DNA from: Balaenoptera acutorostrata
Lineage: Eukaryota; Chordata; Mammalia; Artiodactyla; Balaenopteridae
Direction: 5' to 3'
DNA: 64,000 bases
Assembly (NCBI RefSeq): GCF_949987535.1
Contig: NC_080071.1
Span: 29,782,236-29,846,235, forward strand
Part shown: in pieces, positions 44,231-56,450 of the stretch
Position numbering within the stretch: position 1 is the stretch's first letter
Layout: each line of letters begins with the position of its first letter
Notes under the pieces: model-generated
What the model saw: the letters and a program-made list of their open reading frames with translations, nothing else
Told to the model about the DNA's origin: nothing
Database searches by the model: none
Made by a program: the position numbers and the translations under genes

Positions 44231-46508
44231 GAAATAAGCATATTGTTATGGGAAGTACATTTGCATAAATAAAGCATGGCATGATGGATGCAAGGCTTGA
44301 TAGAACCAAATCAATCATGAATACAGTCATTAGTCAAACAAGATTTCACAATGTCTCTGTCAAGTTTTACTTCACCAATTGAAATTTTGATTCTCAGGCT
44401 GCTGAATGCAGCATAGTAATTTCCTGTCGAATTGACACCTGGGCCATTGAGATTCTTTCAGAGATTTCCTATCTGATGGTTGACCAAGGAGTTATTAAAG
44501 ACTATTTGTCATTAGAGCTGGCCATGTCTCAGGAGAAGAGCAGACAAGAGTCATGTATGGAAACAAGTTTGGGGGAGAAAGAGAAATTCAAATGCATTTC
44601 TTAAATATGAAGAAGAAAGCAGCTGAAGTTAGGTTATTGCAATTAATTCACAAAACTAACAAATTTAAGTTCTCTTTAGCAAAACTGTGCAGAAAAAGAG
44701 AATAAAAATTGAGATCCCCGCCTCCACAAGGTCTGATATCTCCACAGGACCACCTAGCAATCCCAACCTTTCTCACAGACATCAAAGCATTTCCCTCTTT
44801 AGAAGGAATAGAAGCTACGTGCCAGTACTGTTCTGCCATCACTACAATGAATGCCCATGGAAATTCCTTTGTGTAACTTCAAACTTGACCTTGAATCAGA
44901 CAGCACCCCAAGAAGAACACTCTCCATCAATAGCAGTTAAGAACTCCAAGGGAATACAGGAGGGGGTTAAAGCAGAGCCCTAAAGCTATGTATGTAATAG
45001 TGAAAATAGTTCTGTTGAAAAGATAAATAGAAACTAGTGACCGCTCCAAACATTCTCATGTGTATTTGAGACCTCTTCCTAGGACCTAGAAATTATTGAG
45101 TCTTTAGAGTCATAAACTGGAGTCGTTTCCTTGAAGGTTCTAAATGATTATTGGCTGCTGTGATCACAATATGTAAATATCAGGTGGTGATTCCCTTCTT
45201 GAGCAGAGGATCTAAAAAACGTTCTTAGACTAAGCAACTCCCTGCCCCCCGACCCCTGTATGCACTGAGTAGTTTTTGAATTTCATTTAGTGAAAACAGT
45301 TTCCTTTCACATATCAAGAAATTGTATTCAATAGCATAATTTTAAATACGATTGCTATGTCTATTTAGCCTGTATAGCTAAAAATGGCCAACTTAAAATA
45401 ACAAACATGTTTTTCCTGTCACTATGCAGCTTGCAGATTTGAAGCAACACTACAGACTAGTTCCAAATGCAGAACTCTCAAAGAATTATGCCTTTTTAAA
45501 GAAATAATAACACCATCTTCAGTGTTTAAAATGTTGTAAATTATAGGTAATGATGGGATGACAGGAAGTCTGTGTTTGTAGCCCAAAGGGTAAAATTTTT
45601 CAGAATCTTCCCAATTCTGTTCTTTCCTTTTAAAGAATTCATTGCAAATGAGTACCTTCATTATTCTCTACTGAGTACACTTAGCTGTCAATTACGTGAA
45701 AATGTATTATAAAAATAATTGCTTTTCATCCTCATTAACCAACTATTAGGAATAAAAATGATGGAAAAATCATTCAACATTTTATTAATTCTACAACAGT
45801 ATTTCTAATGAATCCTCTTATCAAGTTATGTGTAGAAAAGCATTTCCCTCCCCATTGTCTAGTGACTTAGGCAGCACTTGAACAGAAAGATAGATGTTCC
45901 CATTACAAACGCATTACAGCATTCCCCACAGACTACAGAGACTCTTCAGCCTCTGGGGGGAAAATTAAATCTCGCCTTCCCACCGTCGCTTCTCACAGGC
46001 TTTGTAGAAGATTTAATTGAACCTGGCACACTCTCCTAGATCTTCTACACAAAATTCACTATTTATTCCTTTTAGAGTAATTGCGAGGAAGCAAATGCAT
46101 CCTTTAGATTCTTTGGGCCATAAAGCTTGAAAGAAAAGGGAAGGGCTCTCAGACATTTCCATAAGCCCACAGGGAGCGAGCTAGGGAACAAAAGCCTTGC
46201 ACCTGTGCTTTGCTGCAGCCCTTTCCCTCTGATGGACGCAGGCGGCTGATTCCCCAAGCCCACTACCCATCTGTGGTTACAGCCGAGTCTCTCTCATTTC
46301 CTGAAAGAAATGTTTATCAGCGCGCCACCTGACTGACGTTCACACCAGTTCACAGCACCCACCTTTGGCGCAGGGCTGGTAAGTCATGGTGGGATTTCTG
46401 TCTGAAAGGTCTGGTTCTCCTCATCAATGATTTAGGACTAACGACATGGCACTCTAGCTGGTCTGAAGGGACCAGGGCTATAGTCTGAGGACTTCCTCAG
46501 CTTCCTTT
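44231..46508. other. Unassigned stretch (largely single-copy in appearance)
   Basis: No repeat family or gene recognised over about 2.3 kb. Frames at 44648-44983 on both strands show no motif. Confidence 0.4.
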
Positions 46509-46524
46509 AAAAATCCAGTAGAGG

Positions 46525-46708
46525 ATGGATGAACAACAAGGCTCTACTGTACAGCACAGGGAACTATATTCAGTATCCTGTGATAAGCCATAATGGAAAA
46601 GAATATGAAAAAAAATATATATGTATGTATAACTGAGTCACTTTGCTATACAGCAGAAATTAGACACAACATTGTAAATCAGCTATACTTCAATAAAAAT
46701 TGTTTTTT
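46525..46708 (+). mobile_element. Short L1 3' end
   Basis: acaaggctctactgtacagc, acagggaactatattcagta, gagtcactttgctatacagc, tcagctatacttcaataaaa: the 3' terminus only. Duplications aaaatccag(t/c)agagg at about 46510-46524 and 46709-46723. Confidence 0.9.
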
Positions 46709-46724
46709 AAAATCCAGCAGAGGT

Positions 46725-47044
46725 AAAGCACATCTGCTCAAATCAAGAAAATGTAGTCATTACCTGCCATGTGCGAGAAACAGAGGATACAAGCCAGTAC
46801 AGGATGAACTGCCAAATGGCTCGCAGAAAAGGGCCCATTCGAGCGCAGAGCTAGAAGAGGGATTTCCCACTGCGGATTCAACCGAGGCTCTGTGAAGAAG
46901 GTAGCAAATGACTTGGGGCTTGGAGGCCACACAGGATTTGAATGGGCAGAAAGAGGGGGGAATCTCTGCCAGGTGGGATAGTGTGAAGACAAACAGCTGG
47001 CAGAGGAGAAGTGTTTTGGGAAGACTATCTCAAGTTGCTCAGTA
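46725..47044. other. Unassigned stretch
   Basis: No gene or repeat recognised. Confidence 0.35.
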
Positions 47045-47212
47045 ACAGCAGCGGTTCTCACACTCAGAATCACCTGGAGGGCTTGTTAGAACACAAGCTG
47101 CCAGGTTCCACACACTGCGTCCTTCCTCATTGAATAGATCTGAAGCCAACTGAGAATTTGCCTCTCTAACAAGTTCCCAGGTAATGATGGTGCTGTGGTC
47201 CAGGGAGCTTAC
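47045..47212 (-). mobile_element. MER5A-type hAT-Charlie relic
   Basis: gcggttctcacactcagaatc, acctggagggcttgttagaa, gagaatttgcctctctaaca, agttcccaggtaatgatgg, ctgtggtccagggagc, in MER5A order. Ancient and non-autonomous. Confidence 0.8.
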
Positions 47213-47624
47213 TCAGAGAACCCCTAAGCAAGAGGACAGCTTTTCTAGGGGAAGAGGAGGCTGAAAAGATGGATGGAGCCCAACTGTGAATCGTTGTAAG
47301 GTCTTGGAAGAAATTGGGATGGATTTGAAAAATGAGAGAGGTGTTTTAGGAAGCGTCCTTTGACCACTGTGCTGAGAATAACTTGGAAAAGGAAAAGATT
47401 CATCACAGGAGATTCTCATAGGAGGTGAGGCCCAAGGTTTTAGGACCTTAACATGGATGTGGAAGAGGGAATAGCAAAAGAAAAGGGACGGTGCAAAAAC
47501 CCACTCATTCATTCTCCTTTAAACTAAATTTCAAGATACCTTTGCACAAGGCTTGACAAAACAATTTACTAGGAAATCCTCTAAGCTAGTGGCTATCAAA
47601 ATTTAGGGCAAGAGGCTCACTAGG
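47213..47624. other. Unassigned stretch
   Basis: No gene recognised; the minus-strand frame 47213-47512 has no motif. Confidence 0.35.
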
Positions 47625-47796
47625 GAAGTTCATTAAAAATGCAAATGAATTCTCAATATATATGCAAAAGAACTGAAAGGGACTCTAACAGGTATTTGTA
47701 CACCCGTATTCACAGCAGCATTATCCACTACAGCTAAAAGGAGGAAATAACCCAAATGCCTATCGATGGATAATCAAAATGTGGTATGTATATGTG

Positions 47797-47798
47797 TG

Positions 47799-47851
<53 letters not shown>
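47797..47851. repeat. Compound (TA)n(TG)n microsatellite
   Basis: tatatata followed by about 15 tg units, embedded in the L1 3' end. The codings read through it (VCVCVCVC on one strand, THTHTH on the other) are artefacts. Confidence 0.95.
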
Positions 47852-48207
47852 ATATAATGGAATATTATTCAGCCTTAAAAAGGAAGAAAATTTTAACACC
47901 GTGGCAACATGGATGAAACTTGAAAACATTATGCTAAGTGAAGTAAGCCAGACACAAAAAAACAAGTATTATATGATTTCACTTATGTGAGGTGCCCAAA
48001 ATAGTCAAATTCATAGAGACAGAAAGTAGAATAAAGACTAGGGCCAAGGAATAAAGAGAAAGAAAGTTACTTTTTAACGGGCATGGAGTTTTAGTTCGAG
48101 ATGATGAAAAATTTCTGGAGATGAGTCATGGTGATGGCTGCACATCAGTATGAATATATTTAATGCCACTGAACCATCCACTTAAAATTTGCTAAAATGG
48201 TAAATTT

Positions 48208-48312
48208 ATGTTATGTATGTGTGTGTATGTATATATATGCACACATATACACGTGTGTACATATATACACATACACACACATATATTTTAACACACATGC
48301 ACGCACACACAA
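48208..48312. repeat. Alternating purine-pyrimidine tract
   Basis: tg, ta and ca dinucleotide runs in succession (gtgtgtatgtatatatatgc, acacatatacacgtgtgtac, atacacacacatat, acacacatgcacgcacacac), with inverted complementarity between the tg-rich left and ca-rich right. Confidence 0.9.
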
Positions 48313-48315
48313 TCA

Positions 48316-49264
48316 GAACTCAAATGCCTGAGGCAGTCCTCCAACTAGAGAATGTGATTCAATTGGTCTGGGTGGGCCCAGGGATCGGGAACATTCAGCC
48401 CAGGGTGCTCCAAAACAGGTGTCGGAAGAACACATGCTCCATCTCAGCTCTAGGAAAAATAGCTCCTTTGCAGTAAAGTCTTATGTGAGTGAGGGGTTTG
48501 CTTAATGGGAGAGTTTCCAGGCACTCTTTTTCCTACAAGGCCACAGAAGTCCATAACATTTCTGACTGTAAGAAATCTGAATAGAAGCCTTCATCCAGGG
48601 CTCTACTCCCCATCTGAAGGAAACCACATGGGAGAGTCACCCCTCCTGTGATTCTTGCATTGCATGTTTTCTGTAATAACTACTAGAAGCAGAAAAAGAG
48701 CAACATAAACACAGATGACGCACTTTTTGTAGCTGCAGAGAATGCCTGAATTTTATGGCTTGAACTTTGTACAATTATTGACTGGCTGAGAGCTCTCTAC
48801 AATGAGTATTAATTAATGTGAGGCAGGAAACAGTCCAGCAGGAAACGGAATGGAATATAGATGAGGATAATGGAAGTTGGAGACACAGAAGCAGGATAAC
48901 AAATGTGAACTAGGGTCTGCATTAGGGCCAAAATGGAGATACCATCTCAGCTGCTCTCTGATGATTTAAACCTGGAGACCACAGGGGTTATTCCTCCCCA
49001 GCCTGAACTTGTGCATTATAAATTCAAGTATAATGCAGATGTACTTCTTTGAGTCCCTTTAGGAACTGAGAATTATAGGATCAAATATATGTGACTCTCC
49101 AGTCACTCCAAATAGTAATTTAGGAAAAATGATTCTGAGCTCTGATGAAACCAGAAAGGCAGACAACAAAAAAGAAGAACGAGCCTTAGTATGCATATTA
49201 TCTGGCAATAAAACAAAAGGAATTTTAAAGTACTTTTTAAAACCGAGAATGTGGTATGGGGTGG
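48316..49264. other. Unassigned stretch
   Basis: No gene or repeat family recognised. Confidence 0.35.
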
Positions 49265-49266
49265 TG

Positions 49267-49901
49267 TGATGGTTAATTTTATGTGTCAACTTGGCTGGGC
49301 CACAGGGTGTCCAGATATTTGGTCAAACATTATTCTGGGTGTTTCTGTGAGGGTGTTTTAGATGAGATTAACATTTAAATCAGTGGTCTTTGAGTAAAGC
49401 AGATTGCGCTCTATGGGGAAGGTGGGCCCCATCCAATCAAGCAAAGGCCTGAATAGAACAAAAAGAGGCCTCCCTAGAGCAAGAGAGAATTCCCCTGCAG
49501 ATTGCCCTTGGACTTCATCTACAATATCAGCTCTTCCTGGTTCGAAAGTAGTCTTCCATCCTTTGGCCTAGAACTGCAGTGTTGGCTCTTCTGGGTCTCC
49601 AGCCTGCTGGCCTATCCTGCAGATTCTGGAATTGTTCACCTCCATAACTGTGTGAGCCAGTTCCTTCTGAAATAGTTCCCAGCACAAGGGTTAGGGCCAC
49701 AGTCTGTGCAGTCAAAAATCCTCATATAACCTTACAGTAAGCCCTCTGAAGATAGTGTAGTACTGTGGTATGTATTTAGTAAAAAAAATTCTCTTATGAA
49801 TGGACCCAAACAGTTCAAATCCATGTGACTCATGGGTCCACTGTATACATTTATACACACATGTTATTGGTCTGTTTCTCTGGAGAACCCTGCCTAATAC
49901 A
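49267..49901 (+). mobile_element. LTR-like repeat, family A (copy 2) with internal insertion
   Basis: Begins tgatggttaattttatgtgtc and ends tttctctggagaaccctgcctaataca, homologous in order to 12517-12910. Between about 49672 and 49850 an unrelated piece (cagtctgtgcagtcaaaaat ... gactcatgggtccactgta) interrupts it. The interruption resembles a short non-autonomous DNA transposon. Family A itself is not named with confidence. Confidence 0.7.
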
Positions 49902-49959
49902 GGTGGCAGATGAGATCTATAACTATTTCTAGTAAGTTAGGAGAGGTAAAATGTGTGAT

Positions 49960-50510
49960 TGTGGTGGTTTTTAAACAGTCACAAACTCTTTGACATCCTT
50001 CCCATTAAGAGGTGAGGTATGTTCCCAACCCTTGAATCTTGGGTGGGCTTGTGACTATTTTGACCAAAAAGTATCGCAGACTTTCACTATATGACACCTG
50101 AGGCTATATCATAAAAGTCACATAGCTTTCTCCTCATTCACATGCTCTTGGAGCCCTGAGGGGCCACGTAAGAATGCTGATCATCCTGAGGCTGCCATGC
50201 TATGAGGAAGCCCAAGCCATGACAAGAGGCCCTGTATAGGGTCTCTGGTGATGGCCTCAACTGAGCCCAGCCTTCAATTCATCATGGCCCATGTGCCAGA
50301 CATGAGACTGAAGAAGCTTCCAAGTGATTCTAGCTCCCACTTACTAGTCTTCCCAGCTGAAGGCCCAGAATTTGTGATGAGAGACAAGTCATCCCTGCTG
50401 GATCCTCTCTGTATTCTTGATCTGCAGAATTCAGGAACTTAATAAAGTGGTTTATGCCACTAAGTTTTGGAGTGGCTCGTTACGTAGCAAGAGATCATTC
50501 GAACAATGAC
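49960..50510 (+). mobile_element. MaLR-like LTR repeat
   Basis: cacatgctcttggagccctg, gccacgtaagaatgctgatc, gaggctgccatgctatgagg, cttcccagctgaaggcccag and the tail aataaagtggtttatgccac, taagttttggagtggctcg, gttacgtagcaagagatc: the same family as 4870-5390, in the same orientation. Confidence 0.75.
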
Positions 50511-50733
50511 ACTACTATTTAAGATGCATAAATGTCACTGATTTCTCCTTTACTTAGCTGTAGAATCTATTGCTTTATTTTAGTGAACATTAAAAAGTTT
50601 TTATAGATTTTATAGATGTACCCCTAATCTTGGCCCCTAATCTAATTCTTTCTTAAATTCTTTTCAGTGACATTTTCTACTTTGGGAATCTTTAAGGATA
50701 TAATCCCGGAAGATGAGGAGAGAAACTTAATTT

Positions 50734-51075
50734 TTTAAAAAATTTATTTATTTAATGTATTTATTTTTGGCTGCATTGGGTCTTCGTTGCTGCATGCGGG
50801 CTTTCTCTAGTTTCAGTGAGCTGCGGTGCCCGCAGGCTTCTTATTGCGGTGGCTTCTCTTGTTGTGGAGCATGGGCTCCAGGCACACGGGCTTCAGTAGT
50901 TGTGGCACGTGGGCTCAGTAGTTGTGGCTCGTGGGCTCTAGAGCACAGGCTCAGTAGTTGTGGCACACAGGCTTAGTTGCACCCCGGCATGTGGGATCTT
51001 CCCGGACCAGGGGTCGAACCCGTGTCCCCTACATTGGCAGGAGGATTCTTAACCACTGCACCACAAGGGAAGCCT
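50734..51075 (-). mobile_element. CHR-type SINE (antisense)
   Basis: ttatttttggctgcattggg, ctcagtagttgtggc modules, gtcgaacccgtgtcccctac, accacaagggaagcc. Duplication gagaaacttaattt at 50720-50733 and 51076-51089. Confidence 0.95.
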
Positions 51076-51089
51076 GAGAAACTTAATTT

Positions 51090-51636
51090 CTAATACATAT
51101 TTGTTAGTTGTTAGCAAACTGTAAATAGTTAATTCCAAAGTCTATTTTCTGTTTTTCAACCTTTCTTTTTGTTGTATTTATAAAATATGAAATTTTAAAA
51201 ATTCATATGATTACTACCAAGGAGAGCTAGCTGATCTGGTGTGGACCTTACTTGTATTTGAAAGTACCGTCTTGTTGCCTATTTACCTGATTGGGTAGAA
51301 GAGTTGAACATAGATTTTTAACAGGGTTTTATGAACCCAAGTGATCTTAGTACTTTCAACTACAAAGACAGATTATTAATATTGTTCAATGCAAAAAAAT
51401 ATTAATCCCTGTAATAGGCAAATTTAGGGCTTAAAATAATTGAGAGAACAATTACTCTTTTAAAGCACATAGCCACTATGATAAGGTATTCTAGTATCAT
51501 AAAAGGGTAGTTACATAATCACCAGTGGTTTATGAGTTCCTTGAAATTAAGTTAATTCAACCATATTCATAAAGTTTTTATAGTGTGTCATTAATTCTCC
51601 TAAAGTATGTGATGAACATTTTAAAAGTTCATACAG
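51090..51636. other. Unassigned A+T-rich stretch
   Basis: No gene or repeat family recognised. Confidence 0.35.
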
Positions 51637-51981
51637 GGGCTTCCTTGGTGGTGCAGTGATTAAGAATCCGCCTGCCAATGTAGGGGACATAGGTTCGAGC
51701 CCTGGTCCTGGAAGATCCACATGCCAAGGAGCAACTAAACCCGTGCACCACAACTACTGAGCCTGCACTCTAGAGCCCGTGAGCCACAACTACTGAAGCC
51801 TGTGCACCTAGAGCCTGTGCTCCACGACAAGAGAAGCCACTGCAATGAGAAGCCCATGCACCGCAACGAAGAGTAGACCCTGCTCGCTGAAACTAGAGAA
51901 AACCTGCACGCAGCAACAAAGACCCAACACAGCCAAAAATAAATAAATAAATAAATAAATTTAAAATAAAATTAAATAAAA
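51637..51981 (+). mobile_element. CHR-type SINE (sense), long form
   Basis: ggggcttccttggtggtgcag (A box), ataggttcgagccctggtcc (B box), a middle region with repeated gagccacaactactga modules, and a tail of aaataaataaataaataaat. Flanks aaaagttcatac / aaaagtttgtat are likely diverged duplications. Confidence 0.93.
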
Positions 51982-52014
51982 AGTTTGTATATATATGTGT
52001 GTGTGTATATATAT

Positions 52015-52115
52015 ATATACACATATACATGTCACTGAATCGCTTTGCTGTATACTTGAAACTAATACAACATTGTAAATCAACTATATTTCAATAAAGA
52101 TTTAACAAATTAAAA
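52015..52115 (+). mobile_element. Short L1 3' terminus
   Basis: cactgaatcgctttgctgta, tacttgaaactaatacaaca, ttgtaaatcaactatatttc, aataaagatttaac: the L1 3' end immediately after the SINE tail and a (ta)(tg) tract (51990-52020). Confidence 0.85.
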
Positions 52116-53384
52116 AAGTTAATATATAGAACCTGACCTTGTGAATCTTCTAGTCTAGTGAACACTGTAAGATTTGCTCTCTTGAAACCACTAGGCAGGA
52201 GTGCTTGGTGGAAAAGGTACATTCAGATGAGAATCCAAGAGAATTACCTCTGACTACAGAGCCTTTATGTCAGACAAGAAGGAAGTAATTCCCTAAATGA
52301 TAGGAAATGCATGCTTTCACTTCTAAGGCATTCTAGTCATTTAAATTTGGCAGGGTCCTTTCTGTATTTTCAGCTTGGTTGGTCACAAAACAAGGAAAAA
52401 CAATACAAAACAGAATAACAAACTCCCCACTGAATTGGCATATACTAATCTGGACTCTTGGATTGGACAATTTTGTATTATTTGAAAATGTTATTGAACT
52501 GTCTCTCGCTGTAATTAAAATTTTTTATGAGAATGACTGCAGTAGGTTAGTAAACAAAACAATGCAGCCTACACAAAAACTTCTTTTGTTTTTCTCTTAA
52601 TTCTGTTTAATACTGTGAGCTAAACTAGCCTTTCTTACTGCCTACTCTTCGTATAAATAACTTGGTCCTGAGAATTCCGCCTCCCTTGGGATTTCAGTCA
52701 TCTGCAATTCTCTGTTTCATGTCTCACTCCTATGATTTCCAAAAGCAGGGGGGTGCTCAAAGAAGCTGCAAGAAAGTTGGATTTTGGTAACAAAATCACA
52801 TTAACCCCTGTAACATATGTATTCTACATTCCGAGGGGAAAAAAAATATAGCGGAACAGTTGTCACCTTCATTAAACTTGAAATTTAAAAGAAAAGAATA
52901 AGTAGTAGTAGTAGTAATATATGAATACTCCAAGTCTTATAAAGACACTCAAGTCAAGTCTTGTAAAGTCTTACTACAACTCATAAACTTACTGGAATTC
53001 ACAACTCTTGCATTGTTTCATCTTATCTTTACACAGCTCCCCATGCTTCCTCTGTCTCTCTTTCTGTCTCTCTCTTTCCTCCTGGCATCCTGATGGGTCC
53101 CACCTTCTGCTCAGTCTCTGACAGTTTCTCATCTAGCCACCTGCATGGCCTAGGTGTGGCAAATGGCCTCGGCCCACTTCTGGTGGGCTAGCGTGAAGTG
53201 TGTCCAGTGTCTAGGGACATGCTGAGTGCCAGGTAACCTTGAGTCATCTCCCTAGCCTTCTCCTTCTTAGGACTCAGCCCAATGAGTTACCTAGTAGCCC
53301 AATCTCCCTTTAGGATGACAGCTCTTCCCTGAACCTCACCTGCTTTGGAGTCTCTGTCTCTTGCCAGTAGGTTCCTTTTCAACT
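52116..53384. other. Unassigned stretch
   Basis: No gene recognised. A short (agt)n run lies at 52902-52918. Confidence 0.35.
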
Positions 53385-53825
53385 ATCTATTGCTGCAGAA
53401 TCAATCAACTTCCTCAAAATGCAGTGGTTTCAAACAATCGTGATTTCTTCCTGTGGTGCCTCAGTGCTCCCTAGGCCTTCTCTTTCTCTGTCTCCTCAAT
53501 CTCTCACCCTGCCACCCCACCCAGGCACATCCTTCAGGGCCTAGTGACAGCACGGTGGCTTGGCCTTCTCATGCATGAAGGTTTCAGAGTAGGTGGATTT
53601 CCTACATGGCATCTGGCTTCCTCAGAGAGACTGTTCCAAGAGATAGGATTTGGAAGCTACTAGTCTCACAAGGCCTGGGCTCAGCATCACTTCTGGCAAA
53701 TTCTATCAGCCAAAGCAGTCATAGAGTCTGCCCAGATTCAAGGGGAAGGGACTACACTCTGCTTCTCGGTGGCAGGATTGTCAAAGAGTTTGAGGCCATC
53801 TCGAATCTGCCGTGACCCCTTTCCC
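53385..53825 (-). mobile_element. MaLR-like LTR repeat (antisense)
   Basis: tatctattgctgcagaatca, gcagtggtttcaaacaatcg at the left, and agccaaagcagtcatagagt, cagattcaaggggaagggac, cggtggcaggattgtcaaag at the right follow the antisense of the family seen at 49960-50510. The middle is diverged. Confidence 0.7.
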
Positions 53826-54559
53826 CTGAAGTCCCTGTGGCTTCAACCACTGATAAGAGTCCTGCTGTGGTTGACTGGACCATTAGGAGCTACTAGACAT
53901 AGCTGTGCTTGACTCCATTTATGTCCGTGCTGCATCCAACAGGTCGTGCACCAGGATGGATGATTGCCTAAGCCTTTCTCGTGAGCTTGCCGTACCCTTT
54001 TGGGCATAGTGCTTGGGCTGCCCCAATGCCCCTCCTGCAAGCAGGTCAGTAGACAGCTCAGTTCCCCATCCTGCACAGCCTCAGCCCCCTCTACCTCTAC
54101 CCGTGCTCACTCTCTCTATGACAAAGTTTGCTCCATAATCACAGGACCCTCTGTGTCTGAGATTTAAGAAAGCCATTGCCTTGAAATGCATCACTTCTTC
54201 CACTCATGGTGCCATTGCTGTTTGACTTGTGATTTGTTTATGAAGACAATTACTTACTGGTCAAACCAGATAAATATCACTTTCTAGAAGCTCAGTTGTC
54301 TCTATGTACTTATGCGTTAGATGGCTGTGCAGGGGATTGCTGAGGTGTTTGCAAGAAAAAGAACTAAGGGATATCAATGCTCACAAAAATCTAATATTTG
54401 TCTACGTCTTTACAATTTATGAACAACTTGTATATACCTTCCCTTTTTGTGAACCTGATCATTGGTATTATTATTATAAAATCTGTTTTGGAGATGATAA
54501 TATTATTAATAACAAAACAGTGGTAAGTGATTGACATGCATGCTCCCCTTTATTTTCAC
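53826..54559. other. Unassigned stretch
   Basis: No gene recognised; short frames on both strands lack motifs. Confidence 0.35.
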
Positions 54560-54960
54560 AACTATAATTCATTCACTCATATTCATTCACTGATTTATCG
54601 AGTGTTGGGTGCTGGAGATAAAAGGGTGAGAGAAAACAGTTGTGTCTGTTCTCAGGGAGCATATAGTCTATTACAGGAGATTGATGTTAGTTAAAGAATC
54701 TCACAAATCAATATAAATTTAGAACTGTGAACCGTGCCCTGAAGGTGAGGTAATAGTGGTAGGAAAGGGACATTGGCCTAGTCCCTGAGGACATGACCAC
54801 TGAACTGATACCTGAAGAAAGGGTAGGCATTCACCAGGGTAAGGGGTGGGGAGGGGCACTATGTTCCATTTAGAGGGAATAAATTCTGCAAAAGCCCTGT
54901 GGTAGGAGGGGGGCATGGTGTCTTCCAAGAACTGAAAGAAAACCAGTGTGCCTGGAGCAC
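54560..54960 (+). mobile_element. L2-like LINE relic
   Basis: cattcactcatattcattca, gtgttgggtgctggagataa, ttctcagggagcatatagtct, gaactgatacctgaagaaag, agcccctg-like ctgcaaaagccctgtggtag and gtgtgcctggagcac follow the order of the common L2-derived tail. Confidence 0.6.
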
Positions 54961-54984
54961 AAGCCCTCTACAGTAGGATTAATA

Positions 54985-55060
54985 CTGAACCCATTTTACA
55001 GATGAGGAAAATGAAGACCAGTTACTGGACTTCATTTGTCTGGTACGCCAACTTAAGTTT
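54985..55060 (-). mobile_element. MIR-like fragment
   Basis: acccattttacagatgagga with following text matches only the conserved MIR motif; very short. Confidence 0.45.
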
Positions 55061-56235
55061 GACACTTGCCATCTGCCTCTACAAGGATAAAATTACAAGC
55101 CTGCTACGGCTGCTGACCTTCAACACCCCCTGAAAGGAGTTCAGGGTGGAGATCAGGAATGAGGCACTCTGCGCTCTGGGAAAAACTGGCAGAGCAGGCC
55201 TTCAGATAGTTAGATATTTTCAGGAGAAGATTTTATGAACCCAATACTTGCACCTCCTCATATCTAGAAAAGCACTAAAATCTTTCATGGTGATGTCTGC
55301 TCCTCGTGACTAGCAGCAACCTTCTGCAAAAATGTGTACTTGATTGGATGTACCCCCCCCCACACACCGGTCACCAAAATCACGTATAGACTGACCTTCC
55401 CCCCTATCTGTTCGGAGTAGTTTCTCAGAGCTATCTGAAATACTGCCTCCCGGGCTATAGTCCTCATTTGGCCCCACATAAAATTTACCTCACAACTCTC
55501 ACATTGTGCTTTTTTTTGTTTTTTCTGTTGACAGTTAATACAGCCAGGAGGTGGCAAAGCCAGACCTTGAACAGAGTTCTTCTCATTCCTCATTTTCTGC
55601 TCCTCCCCACATAGCTTGCTGTTTGAGCCAGGTCAATATTAGCAGTGTTTTCAAAGAGGGTAAAAATGTAGCAGGGCCAGGGTGGGAAACCCACATCCCA
55701 GGCAAGGAGCATGACTATTAAGGAAAGTCTGGAGGAGTTGCAGAAAGCAGGAGCTGAGAATTTTAAGTAAGGGAGCTGAGTGCCTGTGGAGAGCTCAGAG
55801 AAAGAATGACTAAGATCAAAGCATTAAAAAAAAAAAAAGACAAGGAGGGTTGGGGGGGGGCTTGTTTTGTGATTAACATTCTGGATTTGAAATAATTGTA
55901 GGTCAACTAGATGAGGTTAATCTAATCACAACAGAAGCTAATTCTGTGTTTGAGCAGTCTAATCTGTGACACTTCTCCTCCCTGGTTGTCTTTTGAAATA
56001 GGATCAATGTTCCTCTGAGTAAAGCAATTCCGCTATTCTCCTCTCAGGAGGGTGGGACTGAAAGGACTTCAGGACTTCTCCAATTCCTAGTGACTGACAA
56101 AATGGAAGGTTTCCTAAGTATGTTGTGAAAACAGAGTTGGGTAAAGCAAGGCCTACTAGGTCTACGGAGAGGCTGAACTCTATCGTCTAGGTAATTAAGG
56201 ACTTGGGAAATGGAGAGAACCAACAAGAGGAATAA
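55061..56235. other. Unassigned stretch
   Basis: No gene or confident repeat; contains an A12 run (55827-55838) and a G9 run (55850-55860). Confidence 0.35.
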
Positions 56236-56425
56236 AGCTCCCCAAACAGTGCTGGTTAAAATGCAAATCTCCAGACTCCCCAGAAACAGGGCCTGGGAAG
56301 TTGAATTCTTAACATATTTCCTAGGAGCTAGTTAAGGATCTAGGCAGTGAATGAATTATGAATGAAAAGAAAGATGCTTCCATCAGACTTCAGCCAAATG
56401 AGACCCCCAATTGAGAACCACCTAA
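56236..56425 (-). mobile_element. MER5-like hAT relic (diverged)
   Basis: ggttaaaatgcaaatctcca, gggcctgggaagttgaattc at the left and ccaattgagaaccacct at the right resemble MER5-type ends, with unrelated sequence between. Confidence 0.45.
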
Positions 56426-56450
56426 CTGAGCCCAGTCAATCCACAAAGCT

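Larger units (their letters stand above)
47625..48315 (+). mobile_element. Old L1 3' end with microsatellite expansions
   Basis: acaggtatttgtacacccgt, ataacccaaatgcctatcga, atggaatattattcagcctt, acatggatgaaacttgaaaa, ctaagtgaagtaagccagac, gatggctgcacatcagtatg, gccactgaaccatccactta follow the L1M ORF2 end and 3' UTR. (ta)/(tg)n at 47797-47851 and mixed (tg)/(ta)/(ca) at 48215-48312 are expansions within it. Confidence 0.85.

Noticed and set aside
48213..48476. Frame encoding Tyr/Thr/His repeats
   Set aside because: It translates a dinucleotide microsatellite inside an old L1.
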